Origin: Novosphingobium taihuense
GTDB taxonomy: Bacteria > Pseudomonadota > Alphaproteobacteria > Sphingomonadales > Sphingomonadaceae
Assembly: GCF_007830315.1 (NCBI RefSeq)
Contig: NZ_VLKJ01000006.1
Span: 124,001 to 188,000 of the forward strand
Direction: 5' to 3'
Length of the DNA: 64,000 nt
Under the pieces are notes generated by a model, which saw nothing but the letters and a program-made list of their open reading frames with translations, searched no databases and was not told the origin of the DNA. Position numbers and translations under genes: made by a program. Below, piece by piece: positions 1-10,042 of this stretch (position 1 is its first letter; each line of letters starts with the position of its first letter).

Positions 1-26
1 ATCGTTCGGAAACACTCCTCTTGCTA

Positions 27-45
27 TTGCGAACTGTTATCGCAA
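27..45. promoter_or_regulatory. Inverted repeat upstream of mdh
   Basis: A perfect 6-bp inverted repeat, TTGCGA / TCGCAA with a 7-base spacer, lies about 170 bases before mdh. No T-tract follows on either strand, so an operator is more likely than a terminator. Apart from this and a ribosome binding site near 204, I see nothing recognisable in positions 1-215. Function is unknown. Confidence 0.3.
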
Positions 46-212
46 AAACCCGGAAACTAGCCGTTTTTCGCGGTTGCATTCGTGTGCGTGCAGGCTTAGG
101 GCCCCAAGTCATTCTGCCAGAACTTTCCTGTCTCGCGGGGCACGGGAGGGACTTGGGCGAAAGCTCTGCTGGCATCTGTATGCTTGTCCCCGCGAACGGG
201 AAAGGACCGTAG

Positions 213-1178
<966 letters not shown>

Positions 1179-1286
1179 TTACATCTCAACAACAGTTGCG
1201 CCCCATCCTCCCCTGGGGCCACCTGACTGCCGAGCCGCCCGTCCCGCAATCTGCGGCGGCGGGTGGCAAAAACGGAAAGGAACGAC

Positions 1287-2177
1287 ATGAGCATTCTCGT
1301 CGACAAGAATACCAAGGTCATCACCCAGGGGATGACAGGCAAGACCGGCAGCTTCCACACGCAGGCCGCGCTTGATTACGGCACGCAGATGGTTGGTGGC
1401 GTGACACCCGGCAAGGGCGGCACCGACCACATCGGCCTGCCCCAGTTCAACACCGTGGCCGAAGCCAAGGCCGTGACCGGCGCGACCGCTTCGTGCGTCT
1501 ATGTGCCGCCTTCGGGCTGCGCCGATGCCATCCTCGAGGCGATCGACGCCGAGATGGAACTGATCGTGGCGATCACCGAGGGCGTTCCCGTGCTCGACAT
1601 GGTCAAGGTCAAGCGCGCGCTTTCGGGTTCGAAGAGCCGCCTGATCGGCCCGAACTGCCCCGGCGTGCTGACGCCGAACCAGTGCAAGATCGGCATCATG
1701 CCCGGTTCGATCTTCAAGGAAGGCTCGGTCGGCGTGGTCTCGCGCTCGGGCACGCTGACCTATGAAGCAGTTTTCCAGACCTCGGCCATCGGCCTTGGCC
1801 AGACCACGGCTGTCGGCATCGGCGGTGACCCGGTCAACGGCACCAACTTCATCGACGTGCTCGAACTGTTCCTAGCGGACGAAGCCACCAAGTCGATCAT
1901 CATGATCGGCGAAATCGGCGGCGATGCCGAAGAGCAGGCCGCGCAGTTCCTGATCGACGAGGCCAAGCGTGGCCGCAAGAAGCCGATGGCCGGCTTCATC
2001 GCGGGCCGCACGGCGCCTCCGGGCCGCCGCATGGGCCATGCGGGTGCAATCGTCTCGGGCGGCAAGGGCGATGCCGAAAGCAAGATCGCAGCGATGGAAG
2101 CGGCCGGGATCAAGGTCTCGTCCTCGCCTTCGCTGCTCGGCGAAACTCTCGCCGAAGTGCTGAAGGAACGCGTCTGA
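1287..2177 (+). CDS. sucD: Succinyl-CoA synthetase alpha subunit
   Basis: The alpha subunit of succinyl-CoA ligase carries the phosphohistidine and binds CoA; with SucC it converts succinyl-CoA to succinate while making a nucleoside triphosphate. I chose the ATG at 1287 (protein beginning [11 protein letters not shown], 296 residues) because AAAGGAACG precedes it at the right distance; an in-frame ATG 24 bases upstream lacks this. The CoA-binding Rossmann region is N-terminal, and the phosphorylated histidine is His251 in the [10 protein letters not shown] loop. The usual partner sucC is not between mdh and sucD, nor anywhere else in the window, which is unusual because sucC and sucD are normally adjacent. 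Confidence 0.96.
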   Translation: MSILVDKNTKVITQGMTGKTGSFHTQAALDYGTQMVGGVTPGKGGTDHIGLPQFNTVAEAKAVTGATASCVYVPPSGCADAILEAIDAEMELIVAITEGVPVLDMVKVKRALSGSKSRLIGPNCPGVLTPNQCKIGIMPGSIFKEGSVGVVSRSGTLTYEAVFQTSAIGLGQTTAVGIGGDPVNGTNFIDVLELFLADEATKSIIMIGEIGGDAEEQAAQFLIDEAKRGRKKPMAGFIAGRTAPPGRRMGHAGAIVSGGKGDAESKIAAMEAAGIKVSSSPSLLGETLAEVLKERV

Positions 2178-2192
2178 TCGCGTGAACAAGCT

Positions 2193-2235
2193 ACCGCCCG
2201 GATAGGCAACCTTGCGTAGGGTGCCGCCGGGCGGT
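2193..2235 (+). repeat. Large hairpin between sucD and sucA
   Basis: Perfect 9-bp arms ACCGCCCGG (2193-2201) and CCGGGCGGT (2227-2235) enclose a 25-base loop in which GGCA and TGCC can also pair, giving a long GC-rich stem. No T-tract follows, so it is not a classic terminator. It starts 16 bases after the sucD stop and could protect the upstream mRNA end or partly separate expression of mdh-sucD from sucA. Function is inferred. Confidence 0.55.
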
Positions 2236-2399
2236 TGCTTCAAGATTTTCCGGTAGGCCCACGCACTTGCGGACGCCTGCCGTGGCAACGAGTTTTTGCG
2301 CGCCGGGTCGCGGTGCGCCGGAAGGGTCGGCTCTGTCCAGAAGCAGAGCGGGAAAATGTCCGAAGCCCCCAACCTCCCCGGGGGGACCAGGAGTTGAAA

Positions 2400-5252
2400 A
2401 TGGGTTCTGAACTGCACGATTTCGACGTGGATCCCGCTCAGGAGGGTCCGCAGCCCGGACCTTCGTGGGCAAGCAAGCGATGGCCGATCACAGATGCTGC
2501 CGCTGGCGACGACCTGACCCAGGCAATGGACCCGATGGCGCTCAAGCTTGCCATCGAGAAGTCCGCCAAGAAGGGCGGCGCGCAGCTGGACGAGGCTGCG
2601 CTGCAGCAGGCGGCGATGGATTCGATCCGCGCGATGACGCTGATTCGCACCTACCGCGTGCGCGGCCATCTGGCAGCAGATCTCGATCCGCTCGGCCTTG
2701 CCCGCCAGAAGCTTCCCGCCGACATCTCGCCCGAATACCATGGCTTCACCGCGGCCGACATGAACCGCAAGGTCTATATCGGTGGCGTGCTTGGCCTTGA
2801 ATGGGCAACGCTGACCGAACTGGTGGCGATCCTGCGCGCCAACTACTGCGGGCATATCGGCTTCGAATACATGCACATCGCGGACGTGGAGGAGCGCCGC
2901 TTCATCCAGGACCGCATCGAAGGCGGCGACAAGTCGGTCGACTTCACGCCCAACGGCAAGAAGGCAATCCTCGCTGCCGTGGTGCGCGGTGAGCAGTACG
3001 AGAAGTTCCTCGGCAAGAAGTATGTCGGCACCAAGCGCTTCGGGCTTGATGGCGGGGAATCGATGATCCCGGCGCTGGAAGCGGTGATCAAGTACGGCGG
3101 CCAACTGGGCGTCAAGGAGATCATCTACGGCATGGCCCACCGTGGCCGCCTCAACGTTCTCGCCAACGTGATGGCCAAGCCTTACCGCGTGATCTTCCAC
3201 GAGTTCTCGGGCGGCAGCGCAAACCCGCAGGACGTGGGCGGATCGGGCGACGTGAAATACCACCTCGGCACCTCGACCGACCGCGAGTTCGACGGGACCA
3301 AGGTGCACATGAGCCTTGTGCCCAACCCGTCGCACCTCGAAACGGTCGACCCGATCGTGCTCGGCAAGGTTCGTGCCCAGCAGGTTTTCCGCGACGACAT
3401 CGGCGATGACGTCGGCCCCGATGCCCGCCACAAGCAGGTGCTGCCCGTGCTCATTCACGGCGACGCGGCCTTTGCAGGCCAGGGCATCGTCTGGGAGTGC
3501 TTCGGCCTTTCGGGCGTGCGCGGCTACAACACCGGCGGTTGCATCCACTTCATCATCAACAACCAGATCGGCTTCACCACCTCGCCCCAGTTCTCGCGCG
3601 GGTCTCCTTACCCGTCGGACGTGGCCAAGGGCGTGCAGGCACCGATCCTGCACGTAAACGGCGACGATCCGGAAGCTGTGACCTTCGCCTGCAAGATGGC
3701 GATCGACTACCGCCAGAAGTTCGGCCGCGACATCGTGGTCGACATGTGGTGCTATCGCCGCTTCGGCCACAACGAGGGCGACGAGCCTTCGTTCACGCAG
3801 CCGCTGATGTATGCCAAGATCCGCCAGCACCCCGGCGTCAGCGACATCTATGCCAAGCGCCTGGTCGGCGAAGGCGTGATCGACGCGAACTACAAGGGCG
3901 AGATCGAGAGCCACTTCGTGGCGACGCTCGAGACCGAGTTCGAGGCATCGAAGGGCTACAAGGCCAACGAAGCCGACTGGTTCGGCGGTCGCTGGTCCGG
4001 CTTCAACAAGCCGGCGGACCCAGTCACCGCGCGCCGCAACGTCGGCACCGGCATCGACCAGAAGCTGTTCGACAGCCTTGGCCGCACGCTGACCACGGTT
4101 CCCGCCGACCTCACCGTCCACAAGACGCTGGGCCGCGTGATCGACGCCAAGCGCGAGATGTTCTCGAGCGGCCAGGGCTTTGACTGGGCGACCGGCGAGG
4201 CGCTGGCGTTCGGCAGCCTCGTCTCCGAAGGCTATGGCGTGCGCCTGTCCGGGCAGGACTGCGGACGCGGCACCTTCAGCCAGCGTCACGCGGTGTGGGT
4301 CGACCAGACTGACGAGCGCAAGTACGTGCCGCTCAAGACGCTGCCGCACGGCACGTTCGAGGTGCTGGATTCGACGCTTTCGGAATATGGCGTGCTCGGC
4401 TTCGAGTACGGCTATGCCAGCGCCGACCCCAAGAGCCTCGTGCTGTGGGAAGCGCAGTTCGGCGATTTCGCCAACGGTGCGCAGATCGTGATCGACCAGT
4501 ACATCGCTGCATCCGAAGCCAAGTGGCTGCGCGCCAACGGCCTCGTCATGCTGCTGCCGCACGGGTATGAAGGCCAGGGGCCAGAGCACTCGTCGGCACG
4601 CATGGAGCGTTACCTGCAGCTGTGCGCTGAAGACAATATTCAGGTGTGCAACATCACCACGCCGGCCAACTACTTCCACGTGCTGCGCCGGCAGATGCAC
4701 CGTCCGTTCCGCAAGCCGCTGATCATCATGACGCCCAAGAGCCTGCTTCGCCACCCGCTGGCAAAGTCGGTCGCTTCGGACTTCATCGGCGACAGCCACT
4801 TCATGCGCATCCTGTCGGACATCAATCCTGCAGCGGACAAGGACACCCGCAAGGTTGTGCTGTGTTCGGGCAAGGTCGCCTATGACCTGATCGAAGCGCG
4901 CGATGCGGCCGGTATCACCGACACGCAGATCATCCGCCTCGAACAGCTCTACCCCTTCCCCGGCGAGCCGCTGGCCCTGCGCCTTTCGCGGATGCCGAAC
5001 CTGGAAGAAGTGGTGTGGTGCCAGGAAGAGCCGCGCAACAACGGTTCGTGGTTCTTTGTCGAGCCGCTGATCGAGGAATCGCTGAAGGCCGCCAAGAGCA
5101 AGGTGTCGCGTCCGCGCTATGCCGGTCGTACCGCTGCGGCATCGCCCGCCACGGGTCTCGCCAGCCGCCATGCCAGCGAGCAGGGCGCGCTGGTGGCCGA
5201 CGCACTGGGCCTTTCGGTGCGCGGCGAGATCCGTCGTCAAAAGAAGAACTGA
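2400..5252 (+). CDS. sucA: 2-oxoglutarate dehydrogenase E1 component
   Basis: Thiamine-diphosphate E1 subunit of the 2-oxoglutarate dehydrogenase complex; it decarboxylates 2-oxoglutarate and passes the succinyl group to the lipoyl arm of SucB. It has 950 residues from the ATG at 2400, which follows AGGAG by about six bases. The frame is open a further 55 codons upstream, but that stretch is leader sequence without family similarity. The N-terminus has the short E2-binding helix typical of this family. Visible motifs are GMAHRGRLN, the ThDP/Mg motif running from GD at residues 354-355 to NN at 387-388, and a C-terminal transketolase-like domain. sucB follows 27 bases later. Confidence 0.97.
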   Translation: MGSELHDFDVDPAQEGPQPGPSWASKRWPITDAAAGDDLTQAMDPMALKLAIEKSAKKGGAQLDEAALQQAAMDSIRAMTLIRTYRVRGHLAADLDPLGLARQKLPADISPEYHGFTAADMNRKVYIGGVLGLEWATLTELVAILRANYCGHIGFEYMHIADVEERRFIQDRIEGGDKSVDFTPNGKKAILAAVVRGEQYEKFLGKKYVGTKRFGLDGGESMIPALEAVIKYGGQLGVKEIIYGMAHRGRLNVLANVMAKPYRVIFHEFSGGSANPQDVGGSGDVKYHLGTSTDREFDGTKVHMSLVPNPSHLETVDPIVLGKVRAQQVFRDDIGDDVGPDARHKQVLPVLIHGDAAFAGQGIVWECFGLSGVRGYNTGGCIHFIINNQIGFTTSPQFSRGSPYPSDVAKGVQAPILHVNGDDPEAVTFACKMAIDYRQKFGRDIVVDMWCYRRFGHNEGDEPSFTQPLMYAKIRQHPGVSDIYAKRLVGEGVIDANYKGEIESHFVATLETEFEASKGYKANEADWFGGRWSGFNKPADPVTARRNVGTGIDQKLFDSLGRTLTTVPADLTVHKTLGRVIDAKREMFSSGQGFDWATGEALAFGSLVSEGYGVRLSGQDCGRGTFSQRHAVWVDQTDERKYVPLKTLPHGTFEVLDSTLSEYGVLGFEYGYASADPKSLVLWEAQFGDFANGAQIVIDQYIAASEAKWLRANGLVMLLPHGYEGQGPEHSSARMERYLQLCAEDNIQVCNITTPANYFHVLRRQMHRPFRKPLIIMTPKSLLRHPLAKSVASDFIGDSHFMRILSDINPAADKDTRKVVLCSGKVAYDLIEARDAAGITDTQIIRLEQLYPFPGEPLALRLSRMPNLEEVVWCQEEPRNNGSWFFVEPLIEESLKAAKSKVSRPRYAGRTAAASPATGLASRHASEQGALVADALGLSVRGEIRRQKKN

Positions 5253-5279
5253 TTTTCCTTCTCCCCGAGGAATGAGACT

Positions 5280-6524
5280 ATGTCGATTGAAGTGAAGGTC
5301 CCGACGCTGGGCGAAAGCGTCAGCGAAGCAACCGTCGGCCAGTGGCTGAAGAAGCCCGGCGAGGCCGTGGCGCTCGACGAGCCCATCGTCAGCCTCGAGA
5401 CTGACAAGGTCGCGGTTGAAGTGCCTGCGCCTGCCGCTGGCGTGCTCGGCGCGCTGGTGGCCAATGAGGGTGACACGGTGAACGTCGGCGCGCTGCTCGC
5501 GCTGATCGAGGACAGCGTGGCGGCTGCGGGCGCACAGGCCCCTGCCCCGCGCACCGAAGCGCCCGTTCCGCCCGCTTCGGCTTCGGAAGCGCCTGCTGCG
5601 GCTCCGGCTGCTGCTGCGTCTTCGGGCGATGCTGCGGCGCTGTCTCCTGCCGTGCGTCGCGCGGTGCTGGAATACGGCATCGATCCTTCGACTGTGAAGG
5701 GCACCGGCAAGGATGGTCGCCTGACCAAGGAAGACGTGATGGCTGCCGCTGCCGCCAAGCAGGCATCGCCTGCTCCGGCGGTTTCGGCTCCGGTTGCAGC
5801 ACCTGCTGCTGCGGTAACGGGCGGTCGCAACGAAGAGCGCGTGAAGATGACGCGCCTGCGCCAGACCATCGCCAAGCGCCTGAAGAGCGCGCAGGAGACC
5901 GCCGCCCTGCTCACCACGTTCAACGACGTGGACATGAGTGCGGTGATGGAAGCGCGCAACAAGTACAAGGACGTGTTCGAGAAGAAGCACGGCGTGAAGC
6001 TTGGCCTGATGTCGTTCTTCGCCAAGGCCTCGGTGCTGGCGCTCAAGGACATTCCGGCGGTCAACGCGCAGATGCAGGGCGATGAGATCGTCTATTTCGA
6101 TTACGTCGACATCTCGGTCGCGGTCTCGGCGCCGAACGGCCTCGTCGTGCCGGTGGTGCGCAATGTCGACAAGATGAGCTTTGCCGATATCGAGAAGGCC
6201 ATCGCCAACTATGGCAAGGCCGCGCGTGACGGCACGCTGACCATGGCCGATATGGCCGGTGGCACCTTCACGATTTCGAACGGCGGCGTGTTCGGCGGCC
6301 TGATGTCGACCCCGATCATCAACCCGCCGCAGTCGGCGGTGCTCGGCCTGCACCGCATCGAAGACCGCCCGGTCGTCCGCAACGGCGAGATCGTGATCCG
6401 CCCGATGATGTACATCGCGCTGTCTTACGACCACCGTATCATCGACGGTCGCGAGGCGGTGACCGCGCTCAAGACGATCAAGGAAGCGATCGAAGATCCG
6501 ACCCGCCTGCTGATCGATCTGTGA
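5280..6524 (+). CDS. sucB: 2-oxoglutarate dehydrogenase E2, dihydrolipoyl succinyltransferase
   Basis: Core subunit that transfers the succinyl group from the lipoyl arm to CoA. It has 414 residues: a lipoyl domain at about 1-77 with the lipoylated Lys43 in ETDKVAVEV, an Ala/Pro-rich linker, a peripheral subunit-binding domain at about 119-157, a second Ala/Pro linker, and the catalytic domain from about 185. The catalytic site SYDHRIIDG is near the C-terminus, with His385 and Asp389. It has one lipoyl domain, as usual for SucB. It follows sucA at 27 bases and is followed by lpd 80 bases later. Confidence 0.97.
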   Translation: MSIEVKVPTLGESVSEATVGQWLKKPGEAVALDEPIVSLETDKVAVEVPAPAAGVLGALVANEGDTVNVGALLALIEDSVAAAGAQAPAPRTEAPVPPASASEAPAAAPAAAASSGDAAALSPAVRRAVLEYGIDPSTVKGTGKDGRLTKEDVMAAAAAKQASPAPAVSAPVAAPAAAVTGGRNEERVKMTRLRQTIAKRLKSAQETAALLTTFNDVDMSAVMEARNKYKDVFEKKHGVKLGLMSFFAKASVLALKDIPAVNAQMQGDEIVYFDYVDISVAVSAPNGLVVPVVRNVDKMSFADIEKAIANYGKAARDGTLTMADMAGGTFTISNGGVFGGLMSTPIINPPQSAVLGLHRIEDRPVVRNGEIVIRPMMYIALSYDHRIIDGREAVTALKTIKEAIEDPTRLLIDL

Positions 6525-6604
6525 TTGATATTTCGCGACTGACTTGATTCTGACGCCGTTCGTCCTGAGCTACACAAGGCACGAACGCGCAATGGAGCCG
6601 GAAA

Positions 6605-8005
6605 ATGGCTGAATACGATTACGACGTCCTTGTCATCGGTGCCGGTCCCGGCGGCTATGTCGCGGCGATCCGGGCGGCGCAGTTGGGGCTGAAGACGGCC
6701 TGTGCAGAAGCGCGCGAGACGCTGGGCGGGACCTGCCTCAACGTCGGGTGCATTCCTTCGAAAGCGCTTCTGCACGGATCGGAGAAGTTCGACGAGGCGG
6801 TGAACGGCACGTTCGATACCTATGGCATCAAGACCGGCAAGGTCGAGCTCGACCTGACCGCGATGCAGGCGCAGAAGCTGGATTCGGTCAAGCAGCTGAC
6901 CGGTGGCATCGAGTTCCTGTTCAAGAAGAACAAGGTGACCTGGCTCAAGGGGTATGCGCAGTTCGAGGACGCGCACAGTGTGACTGTCGCTGGCCAGAAG
7001 GTGACCGCGAAGAACATCGTGATCGCCACCGGATCGAACGTGACGCCCCTGCCCGGCGTGACCGTGGACAACGACGCTGGCGTGATCGTGGACAGCACCG
7101 GCGCGCTGGCGCTGGATCGTGTGCCGAACCACATGGTGGTGATCGGCGGCGGCGTGATCGGGCTTGAATTGGGTTCAGTGTGGCGCCGCCTTGGCGCGAA
7201 GGTCACGGTCGTGGAATTCCTCGACCAGTTGCTGCCCGGCATGGACGGCGACGTGCGCAAGGAAGCCGCCAAGATCTTCAAGAAGCAGGGCATGGACCTG
7301 AAGCTCGGCACCAAGGTGACCGGCGTTGCGGTGAACGGCAAGACCGCGACGCTGACAGTCGAGCCTTCGAAGGGCGGCGAGGCTTCGACGATCGAGGCCG
7401 ATTGCGTGCTGGTGGCGATCGGGCGTCGCCCCAATGTCGATGGCCTGGGCCTCGACAAGATCGGCCTTGAGCTGAACGCGCGCGGGCAGATCGAGACCGA
7501 CCATGACTTTGCCACCAAGATCGATGGCGTGTGGGCGATCGGCGACGTGATCCCCGGCCCGATGCTGGCGCACAAGGCCGAGGATGAGGGCATTGCCGTG
7601 GCCGAGAACATTGCCGGCCTGACCGGCATCGTGAACCACGACCTGATCCCCGGCGTTGTTTACACCATGCCCGAGTTTGCCGGCGTGGGCCTCACGGAAG
7701 AGGCAGCGAAGGAGAATGGCGAGATCAAGGTTGGCAAGTTCCCGATGCTCGCCAACAGCCGTGCCAAGACCAACCATGAGCCTGACGGCTTCGTGAAGGT
7801 CATTTCCGACGCCAAGACCGACCGCGTGCTGGGCGTTTGGTGCATCGCTTCGGTTGCCGGAACGATGATCGCGCAGGCGACGCAGGCGATGGAATTCGGC
7901 GCGACCAGCGAAGACATCGCCTACACCTGCCACGCGCACCCGACTCATTCGGAAGCGCTCAAGGAAGCAGCGATGGCGGTGACGGGCAAGCCGATCCATA
8001 TGTGA
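6605..8005 (+). CDS. lpd: Dihydrolipoyl dehydrogenase (E3)
   Basis: Flavoprotein that reoxidises the dihydrolipoyl arm of SucB with NAD. It has 466 residues. The FAD-binding motif GAGPGG is at about residues 12-17, the redox disulfide is Cys44-Cys49 in GGTCLNVGCIPSKA, and the NAD-binding motif GGGVIGLELG is central. The catalytic His445 and Glu450 lie in HAHPTHSE near the C-terminus, followed by the dimerisation tail. Being the last suc gene before a strong terminator, this E3 probably serves the 2-oxoglutarate dehydrogenase complex, though it may be shared with others. Confidence 0.96.
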   Translation: MAEYDYDVLVIGAGPGGYVAAIRAAQLGLKTACAEARETLGGTCLNVGCIPSKALLHGSEKFDEAVNGTFDTYGIKTGKVELDLTAMQAQKLDSVKQLTGGIEFLFKKNKVTWLKGYAQFEDAHSVTVAGQKVTAKNIVIATGSNVTPLPGVTVDNDAGVIVDSTGALALDRVPNHMVVIGGGVIGLELGSVWRRLGAKVTVVEFLDQLLPGMDGDVRKEAAKIFKKQGMDLKLGTKVTGVAVNGKTATLTVEPSKGGEASTIEADCVLVAIGRRPNVDGLGLDKIGLELNARGQIETDHDFATKIDGVWAIGDVIPGPMLAHKAEDEGIAVAENIAGLTGIVNHDLIPGVVYTMPEFAGVGLTEEAAKENGEIKVGKFPMLANSRAKTNHEPDGFVKVISDAKTDRVLGVWCIASVAGTMIAQATQAMEFGATSEDIAYTCHAHPTHSEALKEAAMAVTGKPIHM

Positions 8006-8029
8006 TCGCTGGCTATAGCCATATGAACA

Positions 8030-8055
8030 GGGCCGTCCTTCGGGGCGGCCCTTTT
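8030..8055 (+). terminator. Rho-independent terminator of the suc operon
   Basis: Nine-bp stem GGGCCGTCC / GGGCGGCCC (one G-U pair) closed by a TTCG tetraloop and followed directly by TTTTCGTTT. It sits 25 bases after the lpd stop. This is a textbook intrinsic terminator ending the mdh-sucDAB-lpd transcript. Confidence 0.92.
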
Positions 8056-8114
8056 CGTTTGTGCGCTTGGGCTCCCGGCGGTAACCGCAGGGTTTGAATC
8101 GAAGGAGTGCCGCA

Positions 8115-8312
8115 ATGGCGATCAAGCTTACCCTGACCGAAGACGAGACCGAAATCCTGATCGATGCGCTGGAAGCTGACATGGAAGGCTATCTGGAATC
8201 GGCCAAGGAAGCGCGCGGGAACAACAACCGCGAGGACGTGAAGACCTTTACCGAAGCGGCCGAACGCATTCAGGCACTGAAGGCACGGCTGGAAGCGCTG
8301 CTGGGGCAGTAA
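8115..8312 (+). CDS. Small conserved-looking protein, function unknown
   Basis: A 65-residue acidic, mostly helical protein with no signal peptide or membrane segment. The ATG at 8115 is chosen because AAGGAG precedes it by eight bases; an in-frame start seven codons upstream lacks a site. The sequence reads as two amphipathic helices rich in Glu and Ala, with a charged NNNRED turn between them. I do not recognise a family. It ends six bases before the next gene (a GTG start), so the two are likely co-transcribed downstream of the suc terminator. Confidence 0.75.
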   Translation: MAIKLTLTEDETEILIDALEADMEGYLESAKEARGNNNREDVKTFTEAAERIQALKARLEALLGQ

Positions 8313-8318
8313 GGCGCG

Positions 8319-9365
8319 GTGCGCCTCGCACGCACGTTGGGCCTGCGCTATCCGCTGGTGCAGGCACCGATGGCAGGGACATCCACCCCCGCCCTCGCCG
8401 CTGCTGTGTGCGAGGCGGGCGCGCTCGGCTCGATCGCGGTAGGCGCGGTCGATGCTGGCGCAGCGCGGGCGATGATCGCAGACCTGCGCGGTCGAACGGC
8501 GAGGCCGTTCAACGTCAATGCCTTTGTGCATCGGAAGGCGGACCGCGATGCTGCGCTCGAGCGAGCGTGGATTGCGGCGATGCGCCCGCTGTTCGAGCGT
8601 TTCGGGGCGCAGCCGCCTGAAGACTTGCGCGAAATCTATCGTTCGCTGAACGACGATCCGGACATGCTGGAGGTGCTGATAGAGGCCGCTCCTGCCGTGG
8701 TGAGCTTTCATTTCGGACTGCCTCTGCCAAAGACTGTGGCGGCGTTGAAGGCGCGTGGGTCGTTGCTGGTGGCGAGCGCTACATCTTTGGCAGAAGCCGA
8801 GGCGGGTGTGGCGGCGGGCATGGATGCCATCGTCGCGCAAGGGTTTGAAGCAGGCGGGCATCGTGGCGTGTTCGATCCGGATGCGCCTGACGCGCGGCTG
8901 GGCACGCTTGATCTGGTGCGGCAGCTTACCGGGCGGATCGGTCTGCCGGTCATCGCTGCGGGCGCGATCATGGATGGCGAGGAGATCCGGGCGGCGCTGG
9001 ATGCGGGAGCGGATGCGGTGCAGATGGGCACGGCCTTTGTCGGCTGTCCTGAAAGTGCTGCGGACGAAGGATATCGTGCTTTACTGGCGGAGGCTGCGGG
9101 AACGACGCTGACGGCAGCGATTTCCGGACGACCGGCGCGATGTCTGGACAATGCCTTCGTGGCTTGGGCGCGTGAGGCGACGGCGACGATCCCGGGCTAT
9201 CCGATGACGTATGACGCGGGCAAGGCGCTGATTGCAGCGGCGAAGGCTGCGGGTGAACTGGGTTGGGGCGCGCATTGGGCTGGGACGGCCTTTGCTCGGG
9301 CGCGGCCGATGCCTGCGGGGGAACTCGTCGAAGTGTTGGCGCGGGAGGCGGGTTTCGATGCCTGA
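8319..9365 (+). CDS. Nitronate monooxygenase-like NAD(P)H-dependent flavin oxidoreductase
   Basis: FMN-dependent TIM-barrel protein of the nitronate monooxygenase / 2-nitropropane dioxygenase family, which oxidises alkyl nitronates or acts as an enoyl reductase-like oxidoreductase. It has 348 residues from a GTG start six bases after the preceding stop. Family landmarks are YPLVQAPMAG near the N-terminus, the active-site segment QGFEAGGHRG with the conserved His, and the phosphate-binding AAGAIMDG and GADAVQMGTAF segments. The true substrate cannot be read from sequence. Its last eight bases overlap the start of the next gene. Confidence 0.88.
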   Translation: MRLARTLGLRYPLVQAPMAGTSTPALAAAVCEAGALGSIAVGAVDAGAARAMIADLRGRTARPFNVNAFVHRKADRDAALERAWIAAMRPLFERFGAQPPEDLREIYRSLNDDPDMLEVLIEAAPAVVSFHFGLPLPKTVAALKARGSLLVASATSLAEAEAGVAAGMDAIVAQGFEAGGHRGVFDPDAPDARLGTLDLVRQLTGRIGLPVIAAGAIMDGEEIRAALDAGADAVQMGTAFVGCPESAADEGYRALLAEAAGTTLTAAISGRPARCLDNAFVAWAREATATIPGYPMTYDAGKALIAAAKAAGELGWGAHWAGTAFARARPMPAGELVEVLAREAGFDA

Positions 9366-9996
9366 AATGCCGAGCGCCGATCTCTCCGCACTGATCGGAC
9401 TGCTAGACCTTGTCGGCATTGCGGTGTTCGCGCTGACGGGCGCGCTGCTCGCGGCGCAGTTGCGGCAGACGTTCGTGACCATGGCGTTCTTCGCGCTGGT
9501 GACGGGCGTGGGCGGCGGATCGGTGCGTGACCTGCTGATCGGCGCGCCGGTGTTCTGGGTGCGCGACCCCTGGGTTGCGCCGGTTTGCCTTGCTGTAGCG
9601 CTGGTGAGTTGGTTCACGCCGCGTCGCTGGTGGGACAAGCCAGTCTTGGAATGGGCCGACGCGGCAGGGCTTGGAGCCTATGCGGTCCTGGGCACCGCCA
9701 AGGCGCTGGCTTTCGGAGTGCCGCCGGTGCCTGCGGTGTTGATGGGCGTGATTACCGGATGTGTCGGAGGGATCATCCGCGATGTGCTGGCAGGGCGGCC
9801 CTCGATCCTGATGCGGCCCGAGCTTTACGTGACGGCGGCGGCTTTATCCTCGGTGCTGTGTGCGGGTGGCGCGGTGCTGGGGCTGGACAAGGGACTGGTC
9901 TGGCCGGTGGCGGCAGTTGCGGGTTTCGGCCTTCGGGGCGCGGCGATCTGGTGGCGGCTGGGGTTGCCGGTCTATTCGGCAGAGCGCGAGGGTTAG
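9358..9996 (+). CDS. TRIC / UPF0126 family membrane protein
   Basis: Integral membrane protein of the trimeric intracellular cation channel family (UPF0126, which includes E. coli YadS and YicG). From the ATG at 9358 it has 212 residues and about seven hydrophobic segments. The two halves are homologous: each has a small-residue-rich helix followed by GxGGxxRDxLxG (GGGSVRDLLIG in the first half, VGGIIRDVLAG in the second), the family hallmark. The start overlaps the previous gene by eight bases, implying translational coupling. Bacterial members have been linked to cation or glycine transport; which applies here is unknown. Confidence 0.87.
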   Translation: MPEMPSADLSALIGLLDLVGIAVFALTGALLAAQLRQTFVTMAFFALVTGVGGGSVRDLLIGAPVFWVRDPWVAPVCLAVALVSWFTPRRWWDKPVLEWADAAGLGAYAVLGTAKALAFGVPPVPAVLMGVITGCVGGIIRDVLAGRPSILMRPELYVTAAALSSVLCAGGAVLGLDKGLVWPVAAVAGFGLRGAAIWWRLGLPVYSAEREG

Positions 9997-10009
9997 ACAT
10001 GCCCCAGCC

Positions 10010-10031
10010 CCCCTCCCGCGAGCGGGAAGGG
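10010..10031. repeat. Intergenic palindrome between convergent genes
   Basis: CCCG / CGGG arms around a CGAG loop extend outward, with one mismatch, to CCC...GGG, between the + strand TRIC gene and the - strand oxidoreductase. There is no T-run on either side. It may act as a bidirectional mRNA end structure. Confidence 0.4.
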
Positions 10032-10042
10032 AGACGGCGAGG

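Noticed and set aside
2235..2399. A 55-residue N-terminal extension of sucA
   Set aside because: No similarity to the family N-terminus, whereas the ATG at 2400 has AGGAG at good spacing and yields the E2-binding helix.
1872..6434. A 1520-codon open frame on the - strand opposite sucD, sucA and sucB
   Set aside because: It is His/Arg/Asp-rich with no domain and lies entirely antisense to three unmistakable genes; such frames are common opposite high-GC coding sequence with strong third-position bias.
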